Virus record (IMG/VR): IMGVR_UViG_3300046006_002975
Span: 1-64,000 of that record
DNA length: 64,000 bases
Direction: 5' to 3' (one strand)
Source of the DNA: a virus
Positions 34,701 to 42,080 of the stretch are shown in pieces. The notes beneath the pieces are model-generated. The model saw only the letters and a program-made list of their open reading frames with translations. It had not been told where the DNA came from and did no database searches. A program made the position numbers and the translations under genes. Each line of letters starts with the position of its first letter. Within the stretch, counting starts at the first letter, position 1.

Positions 34701-35978
34701 CATATTCATGATAATGCTGCTATTGCAACATATAAATTAGCTGCAAATTCTATATCTGGAATATATTTGGGTAACAATTTAAATGCGTTAGCTAATGGTA
34801 CTGGATTAACTTGGTCAACTGGAACAAATTATAATGGTTCAGCTGCTGCAACTTTAGCAATAGATTCTACCGTTGTTGCTTCTAAATCTGGCAAATTAAG
34901 TCAATTTGCATCAACAACTAGTTCTGAATTCCTTGGAATTATTAGTGACAAACAAGGAACTGGTCCATTAGTTGCAAATAATAGCCCAACATTAACTACT
35001 CCTAATATTGGTGTAGCTACTGGAACATCTTTATCATTATCAGGCGATTTATCAGCTAGAAATTTAACTATTAGCGGAACTACGACAACAATTAATTCAA
35101 GTACATTATCTATTGATGATAAAAATATTACTCTAGGTGATGCAGCTGGAATTCCAAATTTAACATTTATTTGTACTGCGGGTTCTGCAGTTTTAACTGT
35201 TGCATCAACTGCTGGAATGATTCCCGGAATGATTCTTACAAAAGATTCTGGCCAAGCTATACCGCCAGCTGGAGCAACAATTGTATCTATTAATTCTGAC
35301 ACACAAATTACTATTAGCGGAACGGTTAATGCATCTGGTGGAACTCAATTTGTAGGGCATTTTGATGGATATACTGATGCAACTGCTGATCAAGGTGGTA
35401 TTACATTAAAAGGTACAACCGAAAAAACTATAATATATTCCACTGCTGCAGTAGGCGGAGCTAGTGCATGGAGATTTTCAGAAAATATTGATTTAGTTAC
35501 TGGAAAATCGTTTAATATTAATAATACGTTAATTGCTAACTCAACACATTTAGGTGCTTTATCTGGCTCATCGATAACTAATGTAACTGCAAAAGGTTTA
35601 TCTGCTAATTCTGATATTTCAACATATAGAGAGAAAGTTACTGATATAACTATTAGTTCAGGCGGAGTTACTAATATAGATGTAAGTGCTGGTAATATTT
35701 TTAATATAACACTTAGCTCTGGAATTGCAAGTCCAGTTGCTTTAAATTTAAATAACTATAATGTTGGTAGTGGATATACACGACCAATAACATTAATAAT
35801 TAAACAACCAGCGACAAGCTCAGGAAAGCTTGTTACTGTAAATGGAGCTAAATATACTGATGGGATTGCTCCAATTTTATCAACCGCTGCCAATGCTATG
35901 GATGTATTAACCTATTGGTCTATAGATAATGGTACAAACTGGTTTGGTACTTTTGCCATGGCTGGCATTATAATTTAA
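31740..35978 (+). CDS. Repetitive tail-fibre-like protein (SGNT repeats)
   Basis: Codes for 1412 residues from GTG 31740, with AAAGGGA eight bases upstream; no ATG fits better. Residues about 120-370 are a tandem array of short units such as LSGNTALSGNTSLAGNTTLS, a pattern expected for a beta-helix or beta-solenoid shaft. Later parts contain duplicated segments: FANTINSGNTVSLIADNIGG twice, TAAMIANNSIANNHIHDN twice, and TTTINTNTLSIDDKNITLGD against TTTINSSTLSIDDKNITLGD. The C-terminal 60 residues (RPITLIIKQPATSSGKLVTV) look like a beta domain. Probably a trimeric adhesin or fibre; receptor unknown. Confidence 0.72.
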   Translation: MAISQITYSNTFSHWMVVTNQLASVVNTLTSGDFYKNQGTLYLNSPQTGLYVGNSAILGGNVTISGPTGTILEIRNPTNIYNTLSVANLINGSLIRSDTIISSINVFTSTATVNTKLTVANSSVLSGNTRITGDFAVAGNTVISGNTSLSGTTRINDGMTLIGVLNATGSIIANGTIDLSGNLNLTGDSTLTGDITSTGNTAFYGKSAFSGNTVISGDITSTGNTAILGKTVVSGNTTLAGNTALSGNTSLAGNNTLSGSTLLTGSVNLVGNTALSGNNNLSGSTALTGNTILSGNTNLSGEVLSSGNTTISGNVIINGIISLSGTTISSGNTTILGRNILSGNTSLAGNTALSGNTTISGNITVYDTISIINNKGVSANGPIKSDTTVSGSVLVSDILQVNSNVVFDTTNVKIKSSDGLSYNVISSKDLIDANATIYRDLANTNLSVVSTNTYVQNWANSTFLKFSGNPLTTALIPTLEVTSFTTKDLVVTGVFTNQGSTITDTNEYIFQANSGLPTSVSSQITVNRGESANTANVNAMIRWNNPSKQWEIRDVNSNTSYYKITTKNELDGANTFLTTLIGNKFTNAATFGSDLTVAGNLVVNGLTTTINTNTLSIDDKNITLGDVASYTSVTFTCSSGSPIIAVTSTAGLIPGMIITKTGGQATPPGGAATIVSVDSTTQITVNVNINTTSGTQFVGDIAGVSDLTANSGGITLKGTIDKTFNWANTTFSAWTSSENIALASGKSIILNGSSSGITTVQPSAIAGGVLTLSANTGTVISTGDTGTVTNAMLNGSITNNKFANSSITIGTTNIALGSSNTTLRGITNLTFANTINSGNTVSLIADNIGGNNIIIFPNQSGTVILSGATGAPITAAMIANNSIANNHIHDNAAIATYKLAANSVTLGTTKLNLGESSNSIQNIVNIKFANTINSGNTVSLIADNIGGNNIIIFPNQSGTVVLSGGGGGSSGASITAAMIANNSIANNHIHDNAAIATYKLAANSISGIYLGNNLNALANGTGLTWSTGTNYNGSAAATLAIDSTVVASKSGKLSQFASTTSSEFLGIISDKQGTGPLVANNSPTLTTPNIGVATGTSLSLSGDLSARNLTISGTTTTINSSTLSIDDKNITLGDAAGIPNLTFICTAGSAVLTVASTAGMIPGMILTKDSGQAIPPAGATIVSINSDTQITISGTVNASGGTQFVGHFDGYTDATADQGGITLKGTTEKTIIYSTAAVGGASAWRFSENIDLVTGKSFNINNTLIANSTHLGALSGSSITNVTAKGLSANSDISTYREKVTDITISSGGVTNIDVSAGNIFNITLSSGIASPVALNLNNYNVGSGYTRPITLIIKQPATSSGKLVTVNGAKYTDGIAPILSTAANAMDVLTYWSIDNGTNWFGTFAMAGIII
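32110..32835 (+). repeat. Tandem SGNT-coding repeat array
   Basis: About 720 bases of imperfect tandem repeats of 15-18 bases on the theme tctggaaatac-(n), coding for (L/I)SGNT(x). Units differ mainly at third positions and in the residue after Thr. The array lies wholly in frame inside the fibre gene. Confidence 0.85.
34230..34750 (+). repeat. Two long direct repeats inside the fibre gene
   Basis: A 98-base unit at 34230-34327 recurs at 34521-34618, and a 94-base unit at 34354-34447 recurs at 34657-34750. By eye the copies are identical or nearly so. Together they look like one duplication of about 300 bases with changed linkers. Confidence 0.85.
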
Positions 35979-36004
35979 CGTTTCTTTTAATAAGGAGAAA
36001 ATTT

Positions 36005-36352
36005 ATGACATTAAGATTAATTGACGAAGTTTATTTGTATACATCTTCTCAACCAGAAGATGCGTTAACAAACAGAGAATTAGTTTCTTGGTTTGACCAT
36101 TCTGGTATTCCATATATTCATTTATCATATGGAAATGATAATCACGAAGAGGTTTTAACTGCAGTAAATACTTGGTGGCGACACGATATTGACACTGGAA
36201 TTTTACAAGAACCTCTTACGGGATTTCCATTTGTGGTATATACGGAATCGCATTCAGATAAACCAATATCATATTTACCAAGAAAATATATTACAACTAA
36301 AGAAAATATAGTTGAACAATTACCTTCTCTTTATTCATTAGGTAGAGATTAA
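36005..36352 (+). CDS. Conserved structural-region protein, possible thioredoxin-like fold
   Basis: Codes for 115 residues behind a good AAGGAG site. SWFDHSGIPYIHLSYGNDNH, EVLTAVNTWWRHD and PFVVYTESHSDK give an alternating helix/strand order that recalls a glutaredoxin-like fold, but the CxxC pair is absent. It lies between two fibre genes, so a role in fibre folding or attachment is possible. I do not recognise the family. Confidence 0.45.
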   Translation: MTLRLIDEVYLYTSSQPEDALTNRELVSWFDHSGIPYIHLSYGNDNHEEVLTAVNTWWRHDIDTGILQEPLTGFPFVVYTESHSDKPISYLPRKYITTKENIVEQLPSLYSLGRD

Positions 36353-36363
36353 AAGGATAAAAA

Positions 36364-38874
36364 ATGCCAATTGGTATCGGAACACAAATTAGAAGAACCA
36401 TAGTTAATGCAGGAACAACAACTATAAGCATTGGCTCAGGGAATCAAGCATTTCCATTTGGGGTTAATTCAGTTAAAGTTAATATGAGTGGAAATCCAGG
36501 AACAGCTGGCATTGCAGGTAAAGGAGGATCAGCAGGATTAGCTGGTCCTGGAAGTTGCGGTGGAGCTGGAGGTCCTGGAGGAGCTGCAGGTAAAGGCGGT
36601 AAAGGAGCTTGCGGTGGTCCTGGAGGTTGCGGTGGAGCTGGAGGTACTGCTGGCATTGCAGGTAAAGGCGGTAAAGGAGCTTGCGGTGGTCCAGGAGGCG
36701 CAGGAAGTGCCGGAGGAACTGGGGGAGCTGGAGGTACTGCAGGAGCATATTTAGGGTTAGGGGTGTTAGGTGGTCCTGGAGGTTGCGGTGGAGCTGCAGG
36801 TAAAGGTGGAGCTGGCGGAACTGCAGGAACTGCAGGAAAAGCCAGTTGCGGTCCAGCTGGACTTGGTGGTCCAGGAGGCGGAGCAGGAGGAGGATCTTCA
36901 TCTATTTCCTGCGGCTCATATTCGCCCACTAAATTTATTTTTACTGGAACTGGTGGAGCAGGAGGAGCATCTTGCTGGCACGCAGGAGCAGCAGGTGGAA
37001 CTGGATCTATATATTCTCCTACTCCAGTAGCTATTTTAGGGGGATATGGAGGATTCGCATATGGTGCAACTGGAACTTTATATGGCAGTCCTGGAGAAGT
37101 TACTACAGGTAGAGGTGGAACATACGGTAAAGCTACTACTGCATGCTCGGTAACTTATTCAAGCGGAAATAGAGGAACTGCTGGGGGAACAACATTAAAT
37201 TCTAGTTTTTGCTGTTCTAATTCGTCTTATACGAATATTGCTGGAGCACAAGGCGGGGGCGGAGCTGGCGGAGCAGCATTTCGTTGGAAATCTAATTGTT
37301 GGTATTCAACTGGTGGAGGAGGCGGAGGTGGAGCTGGATCTCCAGGAGGAGCAGGAGTTGCAGGTTCAGTATGGGGCGCAGGAAAAGGCGGAGCTGGTAG
37401 CGCGGGAGCTGCTGGCTCCCCTGGAAAATGCGCTCCAAATACTTTTACTTACGTCTTATGTCCAGTAAATTCAACATATTTTTGCGGAAGTTGCAGGGGT
37501 TATGCCGGCGGATTTGGAGTAGCTGGAGCTAATGCTGCTTTAGATGGTTCTTGTGCGCCAAACACATGGGCATTAACTTGCCCATCAAATAGCGTTCAAT
37601 TTTATGGAAATTGTAGAGGTTATGCTGGAACAAAAGGTACAGAAGGAGGTTGCGGTACTAATGGTATATGCGCTCCAAATTCTTGGCTTGTAACTTGCCC
37701 AACAAACGGGCTTACTCATTATGGGTGGTATAAAGGTTTTGTTGGTACTGCAGGAGCTCCTGGTATCGATGGTTCTTGCGCTACCAGTTGTGCTCCAAAT
37801 ACGTGGACTTCTTGTTCTGGAAATTCTGGAAATGCCGGAACTCCAGGAACTGATGGAAATCAATCTTCTATTTTTTGTATAATTGCTAAAGGAGGAACTG
37901 CTGGTACTGCAACTGCTGGAACTCCAGGAACCGCAGGAACTAAAGGCACGAAAGGAGCTAAAGGAGCTAAAGGTTATACTGGTAATGCAGGAGCTTGTGG
38001 TAATGTAGGGTTTGCAAGTACATATAAAGGCGCAAAAGGGTCTAAAGGATCTAAAGGTACTGATGGCACCTATGGATTCGCCGGATATAAAGGATTAAAA
38101 GGAGTAAAAGGCGCCAAAGGTTACACGGGAAATAATGGATGTACCGGAGGTAAAGGATATAAAGGAACAAAAGGCTCTCCTGGTGGACAAGGTGTAACTG
38201 GATGTCCAGGTAATGATGGAACAGCTGCTATTGCTGGGGTAGGTACTGCAGGAAATTGGGGAGGAGGCGGAGCTGGAGGCTATGCAGGTTCTATATTCAA
38301 TTCCAAATTATATGTACCAACAGTTTTTGGTAGCGATGGAGCAACATATCCAGGAGGCGGAGCTGGAGGTATCGGAAAAGCGTGCGTAGGTCAATCAATG
38401 ACAGGTTCTCCAGGAACTGCAGGAACTGTTGGCGTTTCAACTCAAGGAAAAGCTGGAACTGTTGGCGCAACCGGAAAAGATGGTAATGCAGGAACTCCTG
38501 GATGTATAGGTTTAAGGGGTAACGTAGGACCTGCAGGAAATCAAGGAAAAGATGGAAGTGCTGGAACTCCAGGAACTGCTGGAAATGCCGGAACTCCCGG
38601 AAAAGATGGAACTCCTGGATCAGTTGGAAGCGTAGGTCTTAAAGGTGCATCAGGAACTCCAGGTAATACTGGGGCTGATGGAAATTCAGGAAAAAATGGA
38701 TGCATAGGTCTTAAAGGCGCATCCGGATCTGCAGGATCCCCAGGAAAAGATGGTAGCGCAAATTGCGGGGGGGCTGCAGATACGCTTAGTTGCGTTAGCG
38801 CAAAAATTTCTTCTAGAGTTTCATATCCATATGTTGCTGCGCAAAAAATTACCGTTTCATGGCCAAGACAATAA
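36364..38874 (+). CDS. Collagen-like, Gly-rich and Cys-containing tail fibre protein
   Basis: Codes for 836 residues. After a 35-residue N-terminal strand region (RRTIVNAGTTTISIGSG) the protein is Gly-rich. Residues about 45-210 are irregular GG/GA/GP repeats. Four Cys-rich units starting CAPNT or CAPNS lie at nt about 37428-37830. From about residue 520 there are true Gly-X-Y triplets, for example GTKGTKGAKGAKGYTG, GTPGKDGTPGSVGSVGLKG. Pro and Lys favour the Y position, the site hydroxylated in animal collagen. The C-terminus (SYPYVAAQKITVSWPRQ) may be a trimer foot. Three oxygenase genes follow. Probably a host-binding fibre. Confidence 0.78.
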   Translation: MPIGIGTQIRRTIVNAGTTTISIGSGNQAFPFGVNSVKVNMSGNPGTAGIAGKGGSAGLAGPGSCGGAGGPGGAAGKGGKGACGGPGGCGGAGGTAGIAGKGGKGACGGPGGAGSAGGTGGAGGTAGAYLGLGVLGGPGGCGGAAGKGGAGGTAGTAGKASCGPAGLGGPGGGAGGGSSSISCGSYSPTKFIFTGTGGAGGASCWHAGAAGGTGSIYSPTPVAILGGYGGFAYGATGTLYGSPGEVTTGRGGTYGKATTACSVTYSSGNRGTAGGTTLNSSFCCSNSSYTNIAGAQGGGGAGGAAFRWKSNCWYSTGGGGGGGAGSPGGAGVAGSVWGAGKGGAGSAGAAGSPGKCAPNTFTYVLCPVNSTYFCGSCRGYAGGFGVAGANAALDGSCAPNTWALTCPSNSVQFYGNCRGYAGTKGTEGGCGTNGICAPNSWLVTCPTNGLTHYGWYKGFVGTAGAPGIDGSCATSCAPNTWTSCSGNSGNAGTPGTDGNQSSIFCIIAKGGTAGTATAGTPGTAGTKGTKGAKGAKGYTGNAGACGNVGFASTYKGAKGSKGSKGTDGTYGFAGYKGLKGVKGAKGYTGNNGCTGGKGYKGTKGSPGGQGVTGCPGNDGTAAIAGVGTAGNWGGGGAGGYAGSIFNSKLYVPTVFGSDGATYPGGGAGGIGKACVGQSMTGSPGTAGTVGVSTQGKAGTVGATGKDGNAGTPGCIGLRGNVGPAGNQGKDGSAGTPGTAGNAGTPGKDGTPGSVGSVGLKGASGTPGNTGADGNSGKNGCIGLKGASGSAGSPGKDGSANCGGAADTLSCVSAKISSRVSYPYVAAQKITVSWPRQ
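37428..37830 (+). repeat. Four Cys-rich CAPN repeats in the collagen-like fibre
   Basis: Units beginning CAPNTFTYVLCPVN, CAPNTWALTCPSN, CAPNSWLVTCPTN and CAPNTWTSCSGN repeat about every 120 bases. The first two continue with a paired C-x-G(Y) motif (FCGSCRGYAGG, FYGNCRGYAGT); the third has lost those Cys (HYGWYKGFVGT). Confidence 0.8.
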
Positions 38875-38898
38875 TTAAATTACAAAGGAATTAAATAG

Positions 38899-39171
38899 AT
38901 GAAAAAATATGAATATACATATAAAATAAAAGATATTAATATAGCCGAAAATGCTCTTCTTGTTGAATATATGGCTACAGATGAATCTTTAACATCATAT
39001 ACTCTTCATATTCCTTCCTATATACTGAATGAAGATGAAACGAGAAAAACTATTGACGAAGTTATTAAATTTTGCGCTCCTCATGGTAGATGGGAATCTC
39101 AAGAAATTTTAGTTGAACAATATAATGATATTTTACATAAAACTGAACTGGTGCCTATACAAAATGCTTGA
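38899..39171 (+). CDS. Small protein of unknown function before the oxygenases
   Basis: Codes for 90 residues, with AAAGGAA upstream of ATG 38899. Mixed strand/helix sequence (YEYTYKIKDINIAENALLVE, LHIPSYILNEDETRKTIDEV) without motifs I recognise. It overlaps the next gene by eight bases, so it is translated together with the 2-oxoglutarate oxygenases and may serve the same fibre-related purpose. Confidence 0.5.
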   Translation: MKKYEYTYKIKDINIAENALLVEYMATDESLTSYTLHIPSYILNEDETRKTIDEVIKFCAPHGRWESQEILVEQYNDILHKTELVPIQNA

Positions 39172-39766
39172 AATACAAAATAATGGTATTGCTATATTTG
39201 ACAATGCCTTTAGTGACGAATATTGCGATCAAGTTATAAATTTTTTTGAATGGTCGCAAAAAAATAATAGAACATGGAATAGATTACAATCAGAAAATGC
39301 TCAAGAAATATATAAAAATGATATATCAGCTTCGCTGCATGCATCAATAAATGAAAGATATTTTTCATCAGATAACACCAATTTAGTTGCTGAATTTAAT
39401 GATACGTTTTTTGATGTTTGGTATGCAGAATATTTAAAATATTTTTCGACATTAAATACTGCAGAAAAGCATGGTATTTTTGCACACAAAATACAAAAAA
39501 CTTCTCCTGGAGGAGGATATCATTTATGGCATTTCGAAGCCGGAGGATTAATTACTTCCAGAAGATTAGGTGCATATATTTTATATTTAAACGACATTGA
39601 TGTTGGGGGAGAAACTGAATTTCTATATCTTCGTCAACGAATAGAACCGAAAAAAGGAAGATTGGTAATTTTTCCTTCTGGATACGTATTTACACATAGA
39701 GGAAACCCTCCGTTAACTAGCGATAAATATATAATGACGGGTTGGTTGGAGTATATGGGAGGATGA
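39164..39766 (+). CDS. 2-oxoglutarate/Fe(II) oxygenase, prolyl 4-hydroxylase-like
   Basis: Codes for 200 residues from ATG 39164; an in-frame ATG at 39113 lies inside the previous gene and adds sequence foreign to the family. The double-stranded beta-helix motifs are present: YHLWHFE with His123 and Glu125 as an H-x-E iron pair, the strand AYILYLNDIDVGGETEF, KKGRLVIFPSGYVFTHRG with distal His178, and Lys188 ten residues later, the 2-oxoglutarate anchor used by prolyl 4-hydroxylases. It would hydroxylate a protein or small substrate. The neighbouring collagen-like fibre is the obvious candidate, but this is inference. It overlaps the next oxygenase gene by four bases. Confidence 0.82.
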   Translation: MLEIQNNGIAIFDNAFSDEYCDQVINFFEWSQKNNRTWNRLQSENAQEIYKNDISASLHASINERYFSSDNTNLVAEFNDTFFDVWYAEYLKYFSTLNTAEKHGIFAHKIQKTSPGGGYHLWHFEAGGLITSRRLGAYILYLNDIDVGGETEFLYLRQRIEPKKGRLVIFPSGYVFTHRGNPPLTSDKYIMTGWLEYMGG

Positions 39767-40359
39767 GCAAATATTTATTTCACCCTATTGTAACAAAAAA
39801 TCAAGATATTGGAGATTATGTTTTCTGGCAACAAGGGTTTAGCGATAAGGATATTAATGCTATTATTGCATTAGGAGAAAATAGAAACCCAATACAAGCA
39901 ACTATAGATAGAAATAGAGTTGTTAGGGATATTAGAGTTTCAAATACTTCATGGATAGATTTACAAGAAGATTCAGTTTGGTTATATGATAGAATATGTG
40001 ATATTGTATGTAAATTAAATTATCAATACTATAAATTTGATTTAAGCGGGTTTTATGAACATATGCAATTTACTATATATGAAGGTAATGAATTAGGGCA
40101 TTATGATTGGCATTTAGACAATAATTTAAATTCAGATTCTCCGCCAAGAAAATTATCTTTTGTTTTACAATTATCAGATCCAAACGATTATGAAGGCGGC
40201 GATTTACAATTAATGCATTCAACAAATCCCGTAACTGTAAAAAAAGAAAAAGGGTTAGTAGTTGTTTTTCCAAGTTTTACTTTACATAGAGTGACTCCAG
40301 TAACAAAAGGAATTAGAAAAACCTTAGTTGTTTGGGTGACTGGACCATCATTTAGATAA
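39763..40359 (+). CDS. 2-oxoglutarate/Fe(II) oxygenase, PKHD type
   Basis: Codes for 198 residues from ATG 39763 (ATGA overlap with the preceding stop). Iron ligands are His117 and Asp119 in HYDWHLD and His175 in FTLHRV; Arg185, ten residues on, would hold 2-oxoglutarate. The strands RKLSFVLQLSDPNDYEGGDL and KGLVVVFPSF are typical of the PKHD/prolyl hydroxylase branch found in many marine T4-like phages. Such enzymes hydroxylate Pro or other residues. Together with its two neighbours it forms an oxygenase cluster right after a collagen-like fibre gene. Confidence 0.87.
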   Translation: MSKYLFHPIVTKNQDIGDYVFWQQGFSDKDINAIIALGENRNPIQATIDRNRVVRDIRVSNTSWIDLQEDSVWLYDRICDIVCKLNYQYYKFDLSGFYEHMQFTIYEGNELGHYDWHLDNNLNSDSPPRKLSFVLQLSDPNDYEGGDLQLMHSTNPVTVKKEKGLVVVFPSFTLHRVTPVTKGIRKTLVVWVTGPSFR

Positions 40360-40372
40360 AGAGATTTATATT

Positions 40373-41053
40373 ATGAAAAAACCAAAAATATCCAGAAGAA
40401 GAAATACACATCAATATAAAAAAACTAATCAAATAGAATTAGAAACTTTTTTATATTTCCCGACAGCGATTCATGCAACAAATCTTCCTGAGTTTTTGGA
40501 TGTAGCCAATAAAGTATCTAAAGAGTTTCTAGGAAAACAAAAAGAAGAAATTAATGATGTTTATCCTGTTCGTATGACTGGTCAGATATATAATGACGAA
40601 AGATTATCTGAATTATGCGATGCAATATTAGATCTTGGATGGAATGTTTTAGATCAACAAGGTTATGATATGCAACATTTTAGAGTTATATTAACCGAAA
40701 TGTGGGTTCAACAACACCACAAATACTCTTTAATGGAGCATCATGTACATGGAGGAGATCAACTTGTTGGATTTTATTTTCTTAAAGCGCCAAAAAATGG
40801 TTCAAAACCTATTTTTTATGACCCAAGACCAGCAAAAGTAATTACAGATTTACCATTAAAACCTTCAGCAGAAATTAATGCAGCAACAAATATTATAAAT
40901 TTTGATGCAACTCCAGGAAGAATGTTTATCACAAATTCATTTCTTCCGCATTCGTTTTCAAAAAACGCTTCTAATGAACCAACTGAATTTATACATTTTA
41001 ATTTAAAGGTAGTTCCATATTTTAAAGAAACTTCTAATGTAGAAATTGTATGA
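40373..41053 (+). CDS. Putative 2-oxoglutarate/Fe(II) oxygenase (PF13759-like)
   Basis: Codes for 226 residues. WVQQHHKYSLMEHHVHGGDQ followed by LVGFYFLKAPKNGSKPIFYD matches the 2OG-FeII_Oxy_5 family, in which an H-x-H/H-x-D motif (here His124 and His126) and a distal His (PHSF, His193) hold iron. The N-terminus is basic (KKPKISRRRNTHQYKK). Homologues are frequent in cyanophages near structural genes; substrates are unknown. It overlaps the following small gene by four bases. Confidence 0.75.
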   Translation: MKKPKISRRRNTHQYKKTNQIELETFLYFPTAIHATNLPEFLDVANKVSKEFLGKQKEEINDVYPVRMTGQIYNDERLSELCDAILDLGWNVLDQQGYDMQHFRVILTEMWVQQHHKYSLMEHHVHGGDQLVGFYFLKAPKNGSKPIFYDPRPAKVITDLPLKPSAEINAATNIINFDATPGRMFITNSFLPHSFSKNASNEPTEFIHFNLKVVPYFKETSNVEIV

Positions 41054-41274
41054 AATATCTTATAAGATTTAATAAAACTAGAGGTAAACCAAATAGAGGT
41101 ACAATGGAACACGTTTGGCGAGTGTTTGAGGAAGAAAAAGAATATCTTGTTAAACATGTTGAAATTAATGTCCCATCATTTAGCGAAAGAACAGGCGAAG
41201 AATGGAATATTGCATGCGAAGGAATATTGACTTTAGATAGAGAAACGTCAACTGCAATTATAAATACAGAATAA
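41050..41274 (+). CDS. Small conserved T4-like phage protein
   Basis: Codes for 74 residues. KYLIRFNKTRGKPNRGTMEH, VWRVFEEEKEYLVKHVEINV and ACEGILTLDRETSTAIIN match a small conserved family that I recall from cyanophage genomes upstream of neck genes; its function is unknown. The end of the gene contains one of two late promoter boxes for gp13. Confidence 0.6.
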   Translation: MKYLIRFNKTRGKPNRGTMEHVWRVFEEEKEYLVKHVEINVPSFSERTGEEWNIACEGILTLDRETSTAIINTE

Positions 41275-41307
41275 CCTTTTTACCGTCTCTGTTATAAATA
41301 ATATAAT
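41259..41307 (+). promoter_or_regulatory. Tandem late promoters plus a sigma-70-like box before gp13
   Basis: Two exact TATAAATA boxes at 41259-41266 and 41293-41300. In addition TTTACC at 41279-41284, 17 bases, and TATAAT at 41302-41307 could serve as an earlier promoter. The stretch drives the neck and packaging operon that starts with gp13. Confidence 0.68.
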
Positions 41308-41328
41308 ACTACATATAAGGAGTTTTAA

Positions 41329-42075
41329 ATGGCTCAAGTTACAACAAGAGACGAATTAAAAGATTATGCTCTAAGAAGATTAGGTGCTCCAGTTATCACT
41401 ATCAATGTTGATGACGAACAATTAGAAGATAGAATTGATGATGCGATTCAATTTTATCAAGATTATCATTATGATGCTACAGAATCGTTTTTCTGGAAGC
41501 ACGAAATCACCCAACAAGACGTTGATCAAAAATATTTTACTATTGATCCGGGAATTTTAGGTATTACTAGAATTTTTGCGTTAAATGAAACTATTACTAA
41601 AAATAATATGTTTGATTTAAGATATCAACTTCGTCTTCATGAATTATACGATTTTACATCAACATCATATACTAATTTCTCCATTACAATGCAACATCTC
41701 CAAAATTTAAGTGAAATGTTTACTGGGGAAGTTCCAATTAGATTTCAACGTCATACTGGAAGATTATATGTAGATTGGGGATGGGGTTCATCACAGATTC
41801 CAGTTGGGTCAATGGTTGTTGCTGAAGGATATAAAGCAATTGACCCAGAAACTTTTGAAAGCGTTTATAATGACCGTTGGCTAAAAGAATATGTTACCGC
41901 ATTGTTTAAACGTCAATGGGGCGATAATATGAAAAAGTTTGGCGGTATTCAGCTTCCAGGTGGATTAACTTTAAATGGTAAAGAAACTTTTGATGAAGCA
42001 ATATCAGATATACAAAGATTAGAAAATGAAATGCAAGATAGATATGAATTGCCAGTTCAATTTTTAGTTGGATAA
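41329..42075 (+). CDS. 13: gp13 neck protein
   Basis: Codes for 248 residues (T4 gp13 has 309). TTRDELKDYALRRLGAPVIT, VDDEQLEDRIDDAIQFYQDY and NDRWLKEYVTALFKRQWGDN are diagnostic. gp13 seals the portal after DNA packaging and, with gp14, forms the neck to which tails attach. AAGGAG lies nine bases before ATG 41329. First gene of the neck-terminase block. Confidence 0.95.
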   Translation: MAQVTTRDELKDYALRRLGAPVITINVDDEQLEDRIDDAIQFYQDYHYDATESFFWKHEITQQDVDQKYFTIDPGILGITRIFALNETITKNNMFDLRYQLRLHELYDFTSTSYTNFSITMQHLQNLSEMFTGEVPIRFQRHTGRLYVDWGWGSSQIPVGSMVVAEGYKAIDPETFESVYNDRWLKEYVTALFKRQWGDNMKKFGGIQLPGGLTLNGKETFDEAISDIQRLENEMQDRYELPVQFLVG

Positions 42076-42080
42076 TTATT

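Noticed and set aside
36444-36929. Open frames on the minus strand and in other frames of the collagen-like gene (36444-36929, 36560-36754, 36770-37030, 37238-37468)
   Set aside because: They are antisense or shifted images of the Gly-rich coding repeats; compositions such as Pro-rich strings follow from the repeat, and no ribosome sites fit.
39113-39163. Upstream ATG for the first oxygenase
   Set aside because: It lies within the preceding gene and adds residues unrelated to the fold.
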